Shown: positions 28,184-36,778 of the stretch, in pieces
Layout of the letters: each line of letters opens with the position of its first letter
How positions within the stretch are numbered: the stretch's first letter is position 1
Origin: Enterococcus pallens ATCC BAA-351
Lineage (GTDB): Bacteria > Bacillota > Bacilli > Lactobacillales > Enterococcaceae
Assembly: GCF_000407485.1 (NCBI RefSeq)
Contig: NZ_ASWD01000007.1
Coordinates: 124,001-188,000, forward strand
DNA length: 64,000 nucleotides
Direction: 5' to 3'
The notes under the pieces: generated by a model
What the model saw: the letters and a program-made list of their open reading frames with translations, nothing else
Told to the model about the DNA's origin: nothing
The model's database searches: none
Made by a program: the position numbers and the translations under genes

Positions 28184-29185
28184 TTATAAGTTAGCAAAGT
28201 ATGCTAAAGTACGTACTAATTGTGCAGTGTATGACATTTCATTGTCGTACCAAGCAACAGTTTTCACTAATTGTTTGTCGCCAACAGTCATAACTTTAGT
28301 TTGTGTAGCATCAAATAATGAACCGTAAGTCATACCAACAATATCAGAAGAAACGATTTCGTCTGTGTTGTAACCATAAGATTCGTTAGCTGCTGCTTCC
28401 ATAGCTGCATTGATTTCATCAGCAGTAACTTCTTTTTCAAGAACAGTTACTAATTCAGTTAATGAACCAGTTGCAACTGGAACACGTTGAGCAGCACCAT
28501 CTAATTTACCGTTTAACTCAGGAATTACTAAGCCGATTGCTTTAGCAGCACCAGTTGAGTTAGGAACGATGTTTGCAGCAGCTGCGCGTGCACGACGGAA
28601 GTCACCTTTAGGATGAGGTCCATCAAGAGTCATTTGGTCGCCAGTGTAAGCATGAATAGTAGTCATGATACCTTCGATAACGCCAAATTTGTCATTTAAA
28701 GTTTTAGCCATAGGAGCTAAACAGTTAGTTGTACATGAAGCACCTGAGATAACTGTTTCTTTACCAGTTAAGATGTCATGGTTTGTGTTGTAAACGATTG
28801 TTGGAACGTCGTTTCCACCAGGAGCAGTGATGATAACGCGTTTAGCGCCACCTTTTAAGTGTAATTCAGCTTTTTCTTTAGAAGTGAAGAATCCAGTACT
28901 TTCAAGAACGATATCTACACCTAGATCGCCCCAAGGGATTTCTTCTGGGTTACGATGAGAAGTAACTTTAACTTCTTTTCCGTTAACGTCGAAAGATCCT
29001 TCGTGAACTTCAACTGTTCCATCGAAACGGCCTTGAGTTGTATCATATTTTAACAAATGAGCTAACATTTTAGCATCTGTTAAGTCGTTGATAGCAACTA
29101 CTTCTAGTCCTTCTACATTTTGAATACGACGGAAAGCCAAGCGTCCAATACGTCCAAATCCGTTAATTCCAACTTTTACTGTCAT
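28184..29185 (-). CDS. gap: Glyceraldehyde-3-phosphate dehydrogenase (NAD-type, glycolytic)
   Basis: This 333-residue enzyme has the Rossmann motif [13 protein letters not shown], the catalytic cysteine in [12 protein letters not shown], and [12 protein letters not shown] with WYDNEMSY. An aspartate-type adenine site (VAINDLTD) favours NAD over NADP. It oxidises glyceraldehyde-3-phosphate to 1,3-bisphosphoglycerate. It is the first metabolic gene after cggR (39-bp gap), the usual target of CggR control, and is followed by a terminator that may raise its transcript share. Confidence 0.98.
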   Translation of the reverse strand: MTVKVGINGFGRIGRLAFRRIQNVEGLEVVAINDLTDAKMLAHLLKYDTTQGRFDGTVEVHEGSFDVNGKEVKVTSHRNPEEIPWGDLGVDIVLESTGFFTSKEKAELHLKGGAKRVIITAPGGNDVPTIVYNTNHDILTGKETVISGASCTTNCLAPMAKTLNDKFGVIEGIMTTIHAYTGDQMTLDGPHPKGDFRRARAAAANIVPNSTGAAKAIGLVIPELNGKLDGAAQRVPVATGSLTELVTVLEKEVTADEINAAMEAAANESYGYNTDEIVSSDIVGMTYGSLFDATQTKVMTVGDKQLVKTVAWYDNEMSYTAQLVRTLAYFANL

Positions 29186-29224
29186 TTAAAAATTCCTCCT
29201 TATGGAATTAGAAAAATATTTATT

Positions 29225-30262
29225 TTAAAGGGTTACCCCTTTTAAAATCTCATTCGCCGCAGCTTCATCAGTGATGAACCACGTTTGCTTTGGTGCGTTT
29301 TTCATATAAGCCATAATTGCTTTGGCTTTAGATTTCCCTCCGGCAACGGCTAGAACAATCGGAATCTTTTGAACGTCCTCTAATGTCAACCCGACCCGGG
29401 AAGCACGATAAACGATCTGTCCACTTTCATCAAAAAAGTAACCAAATGATTCTGCTACTGCTTTGCGTTGTCTCAGAGAAACAATCTCTTCTTCCAGCAT
29501 TTTCCGCCTAGCTGCCATATGCAATGCTCGTCCAATACTATGAACGACACAATTCGCTTGCTTAATTGTTGCTAACACATCCATAATAGATGGTTCTTTC
29601 AGCAAGGTATGATAGGCTTCCTGGCTTAGCTGTTCTGGTACATACAATACTCGATGATTTCCTTTAGCATTTGCTGCCATAACTGCACTAACTGAGTTAG
29701 CTTGAATGGAAACAGATTCCCCAATGCCACCTCGAGCAGGCACAAACAAATTCTTTCGATTGTTTGTTTCAAGCGGCGTAATATGCCTAGCAATCTCAGC
29801 CATTGTTGTACCACCCATAACCGCAATAACATTTCTGCCATCGGGTAATAGACGATGTAAGGCTTCATTAACGAGTTCCCCGAAATCTCCAATTACTTTC
29901 GGCTGCTCATCACTGTCACCAGATACGATAAGACATCGGTCAATGTTAAACATTAAGGCAAGCTGCTTTTCCAATTGGTCCATCCCAGTAAATTGATCCA
30001 TTAGAAGATCTAATTGCTGTAGGATTTCTTTTCCTCGTTCTGTTAAGGACATCCCGCTCTTAGTGGTTTCAATCAAGCGCTGATCTCTTAAGTAATCAGT
30101 CTCACCACGTAATACACGTTCTGTAAGATTTAACGATTCAGCAAGGTTCCTTCGGCCAATTGGCTGCATCCAGAAAATATTCTGCAATACACGATATCTT
30201 CTTTTCACCGTATTTAACACATCAGGGGCAATTGCTTCAAGAACTCTGATTTCTGATAACAA
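29225..30262 (-). CDS. cggR: Central glycolytic genes regulator CggR
   Basis: This 345-residue SorC/DeoR-type repressor has an N-terminal winged helix (RYRVLQNIFWMQPIGRRN through SLNLTERVLRGETDYLRDQ) and a C-terminal sugar-phosphate-binding domain (VMGGTTMAEIARH, GGIGESVSIQAN). In Bacillus it represses gap and downstream genes until fructose-1,6-bisphosphate accumulates. The start is TTG at 30262, with GGAGGG 5 bases upstream. The operator-like direct repeats just before the gene support autoregulation of the whole operon. Confidence 0.95.
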   Translation of the reverse strand: MLSEIRVLEAIAPDVLNTVKRRYRVLQNIFWMQPIGRRNLAESLNLTERVLRGETDYLRDQRLIETTKSGMSLTERGKEILQQLDLLMDQFTGMDQLEKQLALMFNIDRCLIVSGDSDEQPKVIGDFGELVNEALHRLLPDGRNVIAVMGGTTMAEIARHITPLETNNRKNLFVPARGGIGESVSIQANSVSAVMAANAKGNHRVLYVPEQLSQEAYHTLLKEPSIMDVLATIKQANCVVHSIGRALHMAARRKMLEEEIVSLRQRKAVAESFGYFFDESGQIVYRASRVGLTLEDVQKIPIVLAVAGGKSKAKAIMAYMKNAPKQTWFITDEAAANEILKGVTL

Positions 30263-30277
30263 AGGATTCCCTCCATT

Positions 30278-30313
30278 GGACTCCTTAAGTCCCTCATAGA
30301 CTTTTAGCGACCC
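30278..30313 (-). promoter_or_regulatory. CggR operator-like tandem site
   Basis: On the reverse strand two GGG(T/A)C...GTC units follow one another: GGGTCGCTAAAAGTC and, after a short link, GGGACTTAAGGAGTCC. The 36-bp arrangement matches the architecture I recall for the Bacillus subtilis CggR operator, with two GGGAC/GTCC direct repeats. It ends 15 bp before the start codon, next to the ribosome site. Confidence 0.75.
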
Positions 30314-30412
30314 ATGAATAGTAAAAAAAAGTAAGTTCCAAACTTGATTTTTTTCAATCTCAAAACCTTACATTGCAAATTTTACCAGTTTTGTGCCTAA
30401 CAAGCAAGGGAA

Positions 30413-30437
30413 AAGCCAAGATTTTTTCTCTTGGCTT
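30413..30437 (-). terminator. Terminator after rpoN
   Basis: AAGCCAAGA-gaaaaaa-TCTTGGCTT forms a 9-bp stem overlapping the rpoN stop codon, followed by TTCCCTTG. The T run is short, so termination may be partial. Confidence 0.65.
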
Positions 30438-31737
30438 AATCAAATCGTTTTCTTTTAGAAGAACTAGCAATTCCCATTGCTTCTCGGTACTTAGCCACTG
30501 TTCTTCGGGACACTTTTTGCCCATTTGTTTTTAGCATATCTGCAATTTTTTGATCAGATAGCGGCTTGTTTTTGTTCTCATCGTCAATAAATTGTTTTAT
30601 TAACTGTTTAACTTCATCAGCAGAAGTGTCCTCATCACTAATTTTATTAACAAAAAAGCTTCTTAGCTCGAATACTCCAAAATCTGTTTCGATATACTTA
30701 CCGTTTACAGCACGGCTGATGGTTGATTCATGTACTTCTAACTCTTTAGCTATGTCCTTTAGCATCAAAGGCTTTAAAGCGCCCTTCTTTTCCAGAAAGA
30801 ACGGCTCTTGATATTTTACAATCAAACGACCCACTTCCAAGATTGTATCTTTGCGCTGTCCAATAGTTCGTTTTAACCACTCATATTGTTGCAGTTTCTC
30901 TTTTAAGTATTCTTTAGTTTCAGAATCTGCCTGTTTTTCTAAACGAGTAAAGTAATTCTCATTAAAATTTAGTCTTAATTGTCCTCTTTTATTGGAAAGA
31001 ACGGCTAATTTTCCTTCTTTACGAATCAAAGTAAGATCTGGAATAATGAAGTCAGGAACACTTTCTCCAAAACCCGCTCCAGGAAATGGATTCAAAGAAC
31101 GGATGTAGTCAATGATTTCTTGAACCTGCACCATCGTTAAATTGTATTCTTTACCTAATTGTTCAAATCGATGATTGGCTATTTTTTCAAAAGCTTCCTC
31201 TAATAGTAAGTATGCCAAATCAGGTGCATAATCATCTCGCTCAGTTTGAAGCATCAAGCATTCTTGTAAATTTCTAGCTCCTACACCTGGTGGGTCTAAT
31301 TGTTGAAGCAGTGTCAGTGCATCCAGAAATTGAATATCAGTTGCACCCATCTCTTGTTTAATTTCTTCTTCATCAACCTTCAAGTAGCCGTTTATATCGA
31401 CATATTCAACCAATACCAGCATGATTTTTCTTAAAAAAGTATCACGATAGTTTAAATGAATTTGATTAATTAAGTATTCAAAAAGAGATTCATGCTGATC
31501 GGGAATTTGTCCGATAAAATCTGATTTTTCTGAGCGGTTTCCCATCATAGTAAGATCACTGCGGATTTTTGGCGCAACTACTTCGATTAATGGATTTTCC
31601 AAAGAAACAGTTTCAACATAGTCCCGCAGCTCTTCAGTATTAAATTGCAGCATTTGAATGGCTTGTTGCAGCTTTTGCGTCATGGCCAGCTTTTGTGTTT
31701 GTTGTTGCGCTTGCGAATAACCTTGTTGAAACTTCAT
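30436..31737 (-). CDS. rpoN: RNA polymerase sigma-54 factor
   Basis: This 433-residue sigma factor has the glutamine-rich activator-interacting region I (QKLAMTQKLQQAIQMLQFN), core-binding region (LDPPGVGARNLQECLMLQ), a helix-turn-helix (DIAKELEVHESTISRAVNGKY) and a C-terminal RpoN box (VSRRTVAKYREAMGI). It directs transcription from -24/-12 promoters and needs AAA+ activators; in enterococci and Listeria it mainly serves PTS operons through LevR/ManR-type activators, none of which is in the window. Confidence 0.96.
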   Translation of the reverse strand: MKFQQGYSQAQQQTQKLAMTQKLQQAIQMLQFNTEELRDYVETVSLENPLIEVVAPKIRSDLTMMGNRSEKSDFIGQIPDQHESLFEYLINQIHLNYRDTFLRKIMLVLVEYVDINGYLKVDEEEIKQEMGATDIQFLDALTLLQQLDPPGVGARNLQECLMLQTERDDYAPDLAYLLLEEAFEKIANHRFEQLGKEYNLTMVQVQEIIDYIRSLNPFPGAGFGESVPDFIIPDLTLIRKEGKLAVLSNKRGQLRLNFNENYFTRLEKQADSETKEYLKEKLQQYEWLKRTIGQRKDTILEVGRLIVKYQEPFFLEKKGALKPLMLKDIAKELEVHESTISRAVNGKYIETDFGVFELRSFFVNKISDEDTSADEVKQLIKQFIDDENKNKPLSDQKIADMLKTNGQKVSRRTVAKYREAMGIASSSKRKRFD

Positions 31738-31790
31738 TGTAATTTCCCCTTGTTTTTTTTAGATAATGTGCTAAACTAATAATCGTTGCT

Positions 31791-31862
31791 GCGCCCTTAG
31801 TGTAGTGGATATCACGTAAGATTCCGGTTCTTGAGACGGGGGTTCGATTCCCTCAGGGCGCG
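31791..31862 (+). tRNA. tRNA-Arg (anticodon CCG)
   Basis: The 72-base sequence folds as a cloverleaf. Acceptor stem GCGCCCT/AGGGCGC is perfect with discriminator G; a short D arm (GTG/CAC) follows. The anticodon stem TAAGA/TCTTG carries loop TTCCGGT with anticodon CCG. The T arm is GGGGG-TTCGATT-CCCTC. CCA is not encoded. It reads CGG arginine codons. A terminator follows about 90 bp downstream. Confidence 0.95.
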
Positions 31863-31953
31863 TCTTATAAGCAGTTTTAAGTATACATGAATTTACAGGT
31901 TTTGACAAAATGCTTTTGTGAACTCTCAACTAAACATCTGAATATTGGTTTCA

Positions 31954-31980
31954 AGGGAGCTGAGAAGCTCTCTTTTTTTT
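31954..31980 (+). terminator. Terminator after tRNA-Arg
   Basis: AGGGAGCT-gaga-AGCTCTCT is a hairpin with one G-T pair, followed by seven or more T on the forward strand. It ends the tRNA transcript. Confidence 0.85.
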
Positions 31981-31983
31981 GAA

Positions 31984-32010
31984 AAAAAAGAGCAGGCCTG
32001 AGCCTACTCT
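31984..32010 (-). terminator. Terminator after rpoE
   Basis: On the reverse strand AGTAGGCT-ca-GGCCTGCT is a hairpin that overlaps the rpoE stop codon and is followed by CTTTTTTTTC. It lies back to back with the tRNA terminator. Confidence 0.75.
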
Positions 32011-32624
32011 TCATCTTCTTCGTCATCATCAAAATCATCATCATCGTCATCAATAACGCTTAAATCATCTTCGATTCCACCAGGAACAACTTCTTCGTCG
32101 TCGGTGTTTTCATCAGCACCAATTTCTTGTAAATCAGAGTTGTATGCTGCAATTTCATCATCGTCGTCGTCATCATCATCAACAATGTCGATATCTTCAT
32201 CATCGTCGTCGATCAAATCAGTATCTTCAGGATCGTCGTCGTTGTAGTCAATTGCATCGTCATCTCCATTGATGAAGGCATTGACCCTCTTGCGCTTTTT
32301 GCGACGTGGTGTTTCTTCATCTTCTTCATCTAACCCATGATTTACTTCTTCATCAATTGAATCGATAGCGTACCATGAACGCAATCCCCAACGATTATCT
32401 CCAAGAGAAATGAAGCTTCCATCAATATTTAAGTCGGTATAAAATTGGGCTAATGCATCACGAATCTCGCTGTCTGACTTGCCAAGGTATGTTTGGATTT
32501 GATTCACTAAATCTGAAAAATCCATTACCTCGCCGCGTTCTTCCAGGATTGCGTGTGCCACTTCAATCATTGATAATTCATCTTTAATTAAACCATCAAA
32601 AACACTAAGTTCCAAGTATGACAC
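32004..32624 (-). CDS. rpoE: RNA polymerase delta subunit
   Basis: This 206-residue protein has a folded N-terminal HARE-HTH domain ([38 protein letters not shown]) and a long disordered acidic tail of aspartate/glutamate runs after a short basic patch (RRKKRKR). It displaces nucleic acid from RNA polymerase and tunes initiation and recycling in Gram-positives. The repetitive GAT/GAA codons of the tail are normal for the family. It is a single gene followed by its own terminator. Confidence 0.96.
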   Translation of the reverse strand: MSYLELSVFDGLIKDELSMIEVAHAILEERGEVMDFSDLVNQIQTYLGKSDSEIRDALAQFYTDLNIDGSFISLGDNRWGLRSWYAIDSIDEEVNHGLDEEDEETPRRKKRKRVNAFINGDDDAIDYNDDDPEDTDLIDDDDEDIDIVDDDDDDDDEIAAYNSDLQEIGADENTDDEEVVPGGIEDDLSVIDDDDDDFDDDEEDEE

Positions 32625-32688
32625 GTCCTTTCAAAGTCTACTCCTTATCATACAAAATCACTGACTAAAAAGCAAACCTTTCTTTATC

Positions 32689-33123
32689 TTAAGTAGTAAA
32701 TTCTAAAACTAAATTGTAATCGCCAACTTTTTCATTGTGCATCGAAAGAGAATAATCAATTGTTATGATTCCTGAAAACGGCCGATCTTTCAAACTGACA
32801 TGAAGTTTATGCGTGTTAGTTGTAATTACAAACATCCCATAAGGCGTCTTGTAACTAGTTTCTATTTCCTCTCGATACCCAAATTTCATCCGCAACCGCA
32901 TATCCCCCGAACGAATTAATTGCACATGAGAATCAGGTGTAATCTTCATTGTGACAGGCACTTCACTGCCATCAGGCTGTTCCTCTTTGTAACGTATGTA
33001 CAGTGTGCTTCCCATTTGAACGACTTGTCCAAATACATCAAAAACAAATTCTTCGACCTCGTTGTTTTGTACTACCTTTGTTTGCAATTTTATCTTAGCT
33101 GGAATTCCGCCATTGTTATTCAC
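32689..33123 (-). CDS. YwiB-like DUF1934 beta-barrel protein
   Basis: This 144-residue protein of alternating strands (KIKLQTKVV, TLYIRYKEE, VTMKITPDSHVQLIRSG, TPYGMFVITTNTH) matches the DUF1934/YwiB family, a lipocalin-like calycin barrel of unknown ligand. There is no signal peptide. It lies upstream of rpoE in the same direction with a 64-bp gap, a conserved neighbourhood in related genera. Function is not established. Confidence 0.8.
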   Translation of the reverse strand: MNNNGGIPAKIKLQTKVVQNNEVEEFVFDVFGQVVQMGSTLYIRYKEEQPDGSEVPVTMKITPDSHVQLIRSGDMRLRMKFGYREEIETSYKTPYGMFVITTNTHKLHVSLKDRPFSGIITIDYSLSMHNEKVGDYNLVLEFTT

Positions 33124-33263
33124 TGAGTCTCGCCCCTTTCCCTTCTATTTTTCATGGTTTTAAATTTTTTGTCAACTACTTGCTTTATTTTGGGAGCTTG
33201 TACTACGCGAAACGCATTTTTTTGTTTATACTTGTACTAGATATTGTTTGAGAGGAAGATTTA

Positions 33264-34073
33264 ATGAAGACTGCCTTGCTGTTTGATCAAGGGATGATCT
33301 CCCATGAACACCATTTTAGCCCTTTTGCTTTAACTGATGTTTTAACTACTTATACTGGCGATAATAATCAACCAATTATTCATTTTTGGCAGCTTTCCCA
33401 AACACTCATTTTAGGAATGAAGGACAGTCGTGTTCCTCATCTTAGTGAAGGATTAAAGACCATTCAAGAAGCTGGTTACTATCCTTTATTACGAAACTCT
33501 GGTGGATTGGGTGTTGTCAGTGATTCAGGTGTTTTAAATATTTCTTTAATTTTACCAAAACAGGCAATTAATAATTTGTCTATTGATGATGGTTATCAAG
33601 CAATGCTCGATTGGTTAAACCGTACTGTTTATGGAACATCCGTTAGTATTAAGGCTGGAGAAGTCCCTGACTCCTATTGTCCTGGAAAATTTGATCTTTC
33701 GATTGACAATAGAAAAATCGCGGGTATTGCACAGCGCCGAGTAAAAGAAGGTGTAGCGATTATGATGTATTTAAGTGTTTCTGGTAATCAACAACAACGA
33801 GGAGAATTAGTTCGGTCTTTTTATAGGGCTGGGTTAGACGAAGTTGGAACCCAAGGCTATCCGTCTGTTAATCCAGACAGTATGACTACTCTTTCCGATG
33901 TATTTGCTGATCAATTATCAATTGACGAGGTTAAAAGAAATCTTCTTGAAGGTATTGATTTTAGTGATCACACTTCTCACCTAGTTGATTTTTATCAAAC
34001 TGAGGAATTTCAGCAACGTTTAAAAAATATGAATCAAAGAAACCTTAGCATTCAGGAGGACTTGCATGACTAA
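33264..34073 (+). CDS. Lipoyl/octanoyl protein transferase (LipL-like)
   Basis: This 269-residue member of the BPL/LplA/LipB family has the lipoate-pocket motif LRNSGGLGVVSDSGVLN (RRxGGG-like), a cysteine in DSYCPGKFDLSI and KIAGIAQRR. The Cys in the SYCPG motif is the acyl-thioester residue of LipL, which moves octanoyl or lipoyl from GcvH to E2 subunits. A lipoate ligase cannot be excluded, but the full LplA length is missing. It overlaps the HD-domain gene by 8 bp, so the two are co-translated. Confidence 0.8.
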   Translation: MKTALLFDQGMISHEHHFSPFALTDVLTTYTGDNNQPIIHFWQLSQTLILGMKDSRVPHLSEGLKTIQEAGYYPLLRNSGGLGVVSDSGVLNISLILPKQAINNLSIDDGYQAMLDWLNRTVYGTSVSIKAGEVPDSYCPGKFDLSIDNRKIAGIAQRRVKEGVAIMMYLSVSGNQQQRGELVRSFYRAGLDEVGTQGYPSVNPDSMTTLSDVFADQLSIDEVKRNLLEGIDFSDHTSHLVDFYQTEEFQQRLKNMNQRNLSIQEDLHD

Positions 34074-35430
34074 CTATAAAAATCAATTATTGCCAATGGA
34101 AAAAGTTTTCCGAGATCCTGTTCATAACTACATTCATGTTCAGCATCAAGTTATTTTAGATTTAATCAATTCACGTGAAGTACAAAGATTGCGTCGGATT
34201 AAACAGTTAGGAACCTCTTCTTATACTTTTCATGGAGCCGAACATAGTCGCTTTTCTCATTCATTAGGTGTTTACGAAATTACACGCCGAATTTGTGATA
34301 TTTTTAAGCGGAATTATCCTATTGAAAAACTAGGAAAAGACGGCTGGGATGATTCACATCGGATAGTTGCCTTATGCGCAGCGCTACTTCACGATGTTGG
34401 TCATGGCCCCTACTCTCATACTTTCGAACATATTTTTCATACAGATCACGAGGCGTTGACGGTTGCTATCATTACTTCTCCAGAAACAGAGGTTTTCCAG
34501 ATTCTAAATAACGTGGAAGAAGGTTTTCCAGAGAAAGTTGCAAGTGTAATCACAAAAACCTATAGTAATCCTCAAGTAGTTCAGATGATTTCTAGTCAGA
34601 TTGACGCGGATAGAATGGATTACTTATTGAGAGATGCTTACTACACAGGTACAGAATACGGAACATTTGATTTAACACGTATTTTGCGGGTGATTCGTCC
34701 TTATGAAGGAGGGATTGCATTTGCTATGAATGGAATGCATGCGGTTGAAGATTACATTGTGAGTCGGTATCAAATGTATGTACAAGTTTATTTTCATAGT
34801 GTTTCTCGTGGTATGGAAGTCATTTTAGAACACTTGTTGGATCGAGCTCATGAATTAAGTCAAGTGGATCCTGAGATTTTCGCTTATCATTCTCAACTAT
34901 TGCTGCCGTTTCTAAACCAATCCTTTACTTTAGAGGATTATTTGAAGCTGGATGATGGCGTTTTGAATACTTACTTTGCCCAGTGGAGTGATGAAAAGGA
35001 TGTCATTTTAAGCGACTTAGCTCAGCGTTTTCTTAATCGGAAACCGTTAAAATCGGTGGCTATCGATTCATCGGATAATCCACTATTAAATAAAATGCGT
35101 GAACTTGTTGAAAAAGTAGGATTCAACCCTAAGTACTACACAGCTATTAATTCAAGCTATGACTTACCGTATGATTTTTACCGCCCAGAGCAGGGACGCC
35201 ATCGTACACAAATAGAAATAATGCAGTCAGATGGTACATTAGTAGAATTGTCTCAAGCGAGCCAGCTTGTGGCAGCCTTAGCTGGTCAGGGTCAAGGTGA
35301 CGCTCGTTTTTATTATCCAAAGGAAATGACTCAAGCCAACCCTAACAATGCTAACCTTTTTGATGATGATTATACTGAGTTTGCCAGCTATATACGTAAT
35401 GGCAAGTTAACAAATATGAACAAACGCTAG
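34066..35430 (+). CDS. HD-domain dNTP triphosphohydrolase-like protein (YwfO family)
   Basis: This 454-residue protein has the HD metal motifs RRIKQLGTSSYTFHGAEHSR, HSLGVYEITRR, HDVGHGPYSHTFEH and the later aspartate in QIDADRMDYLLRD. It belongs to the group that includes YwfO and the tetrameric Enterococcus faecalis dNTPase, which hydrolyses dNTPs to nucleoside and triphosphate under allosteric control. Length agrees. It is the second gene of a two-gene unit ending in a bidirectional terminator. Confidence 0.9.
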   Translation: MTNYKNQLLPMEKVFRDPVHNYIHVQHQVILDLINSREVQRLRRIKQLGTSSYTFHGAEHSRFSHSLGVYEITRRICDIFKRNYPIEKLGKDGWDDSHRIVALCAALLHDVGHGPYSHTFEHIFHTDHEALTVAIITSPETEVFQILNNVEEGFPEKVASVITKTYSNPQVVQMISSQIDADRMDYLLRDAYYTGTEYGTFDLTRILRVIRPYEGGIAFAMNGMHAVEDYIVSRYQMYVQVYFHSVSRGMEVILEHLLDRAHELSQVDPEIFAYHSQLLLPFLNQSFTLEDYLKLDDGVLNTYFAQWSDEKDVILSDLAQRFLNRKPLKSVAIDSSDNPLLNKMRELVEKVGFNPKYYTAINSSYDLPYDFYRPEQGRHRTQIEIMQSDGTLVELSQASQLVAALAGQGQGDARFYYPKEMTQANPNNANLFDDDYTEFASYIRNGKLTNMNKR

Positions 35431-35453
35431 TACTATTTTTTGTACCAGCGTTT
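35422..35453. terminator. Bidirectional terminator
   Basis: AAACGCTAGTAC (35422-35433) pairs with GTACCAGCGTTT (35442-35453) with one mismatch and a T-rich loop. It separates convergent genes and overlaps the stop codon of the HD-domain gene. Confidence 0.8.
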
Positions 35454-35455
35454 GT

Positions 35456-36778
35456 TTATTTAGCTAAATAGTCTAAGGCGATTTCATTCAAAAAGTGTGT
35501 GACATGGGATGGATAGGCTGCATGAAAGAAAAAATCATGGGTAGCTAATTCTCTTACTGTCATTTTCCCACGAACAACTACTGAAAAGAGATTGGCATAC
35601 GAACTAATATCCGCTTCTGAGGCTGCTTGTATTCCTAGTATTTCATTCGTATTTTCATGTACAAATAAAACAACATAAATTTCTGGAGAGCCTTCTCCAT
35701 GCAATGAATAAATGCCATTACTTTTTTCAATACTGTATGGGGTGAATCGTTCATTACGTTTTTGGGCACCACTACGTACAATAGTTAGTCCAACAGCCGC
35801 AAACACATTTGTCTTTGTACTTTCGAATTTTAGTTCTTTATTTCCGCTGATGTGATGAGCTGCTACTAAAGCTGTTCGAACCGAGTTATTGATTAACGGC
35901 ATATAAAATTTCTCACTTATTGGCATCAATGGTAATCGCAGCATATCTCCCAATACATAAATGGAGTCTTCCGCCTGAAACTGACTGCTCACTATACTGC
36001 TGCCGTCGATATCCAATGAAATTATCTCTTCAAGTAGTTTATGGTTTGGCTCTAAATTAGGTGCTTTAATAATCATATCAAATTCAAATTCTCCTTGATT
36101 CGTATGAATACAAGCACTATTTTGGCCCTCTTGTATCGATTCAAAATCAATTCCCGTATAAAGTTGGACATTCTTCTCCTTTAATTTCTCCACAATCGCT
36201 TCTGAAATTACTTCGTCAACGGCTAATTCCAGCAAACGATCAAATTTCTCTAAAATAGTAACTTGAAGCTCCGGTTTATATTGCTTCAAAGCTGAAGCTA
36301 GTTCAACACCTATAATTCCGCCACCTAAAACAGCAATTGAAGAAACATTTTCTTCTTGAAGCTTTTCAAGCGTACGTTGTGCATCTCGTAGCATTTTAGT
36401 TTGATAAACTAGGTTTGTCCCTTGCTCAATTGCTAATGGACGTTGGATAGAGCCAATCGCAATAATCAGGCGATCATAGGAAATCGGCTTAGTACGCTCA
36501 TGCTGTTGGATAATCACTTCTTTTGTTTCTGGGTTGATTTCTATGCATTCACTTTCCAAATGGACATCGATTCGTTGCATTCTCAAAGCCTCTACATCAT
36601 ACAAAACGGCTTCCTCTAACGAGTTTATTTGTCCGCTTAATAATTGGTTTAAGCCATTTGGAACGTAGCCTAGATACTTCTCTTTTTCATAAATAGCTAT
36701 CTTAAGTTGTTTGTTTAATTTACGGAGCTCTATAGCTGCCTGTACCCCTGCGAAGGAGCCCCCAATAATTATAATCAT
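35456..36778 (-). CDS. NADH-oxidase/CoA-disulfide-reductase-like flavoprotein lacking the redox cysteine
   Basis: This 440-residue protein has an FAD Rossmann motif (IIGGSFAGVQAAIEL), a second NAD motif (AVLGGGIIGVELASALK), an FAD aspartate motif (SIYVLGDMLRLP) and the family's C-terminal dimerisation domain (MTVRELATHDFFFHAAY). In NADH oxidase and CoA-disulfide reductase a cysteine follows SFLxCG near residue 42. Here the region reads KYLGYVPNGLNQ, with no cysteine before about residue 80. It therefore cannot cycle through a Cys-sulfenate or CoA-disulfide and may make H2O2 or act on another acceptor. Its ATG overlaps the stop of an Mga-like regulator. Confidence 0.85.
   Translation of the reverse strand: MIIIIGGSFAGVQAAIELRKLNKQLKIAIYEKEKYLGYVPNGLNQLLSGQINSLEEAVLYDVEALRMQRIDVHLESECIEINPETKEVIIQQHERTKPISYDRLIIAIGSIQRPLAIEQGTNLVYQTKMLRDAQRTLEKLQEENVSSIAVLGGGIIGVELASALKQYKPELQVTILEKFDRLLELAVDEVISEAIVEKLKEKNVQLYTGIDFESIQEGQNSACIHTNQGEFEFDMIIKAPNLEPNHKLLEEIISLDIDGSSIVSSQFQAEDSIYVLGDMLRLPLMPISEKFYMPLINNSVRTALVAAHHISGNKELKFESTKTNVFAAVGLTIVRSGAQKRNERFTPYSIEKSNGIYSLHGEGSPEIYVVLFVHENTNEILGIQAASEADISSYANLFSVVVRGKMTVRELATHDFFFHAAYPSHVTHFLNEIALDYLAK

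Noticed and set aside
32004-32400. Repetitive GAT/GAC/GAA tract
   Set aside because: This is the acidic tail of the RNA polymerase delta subunit, not a DNA repeat or CRISPR-like element.
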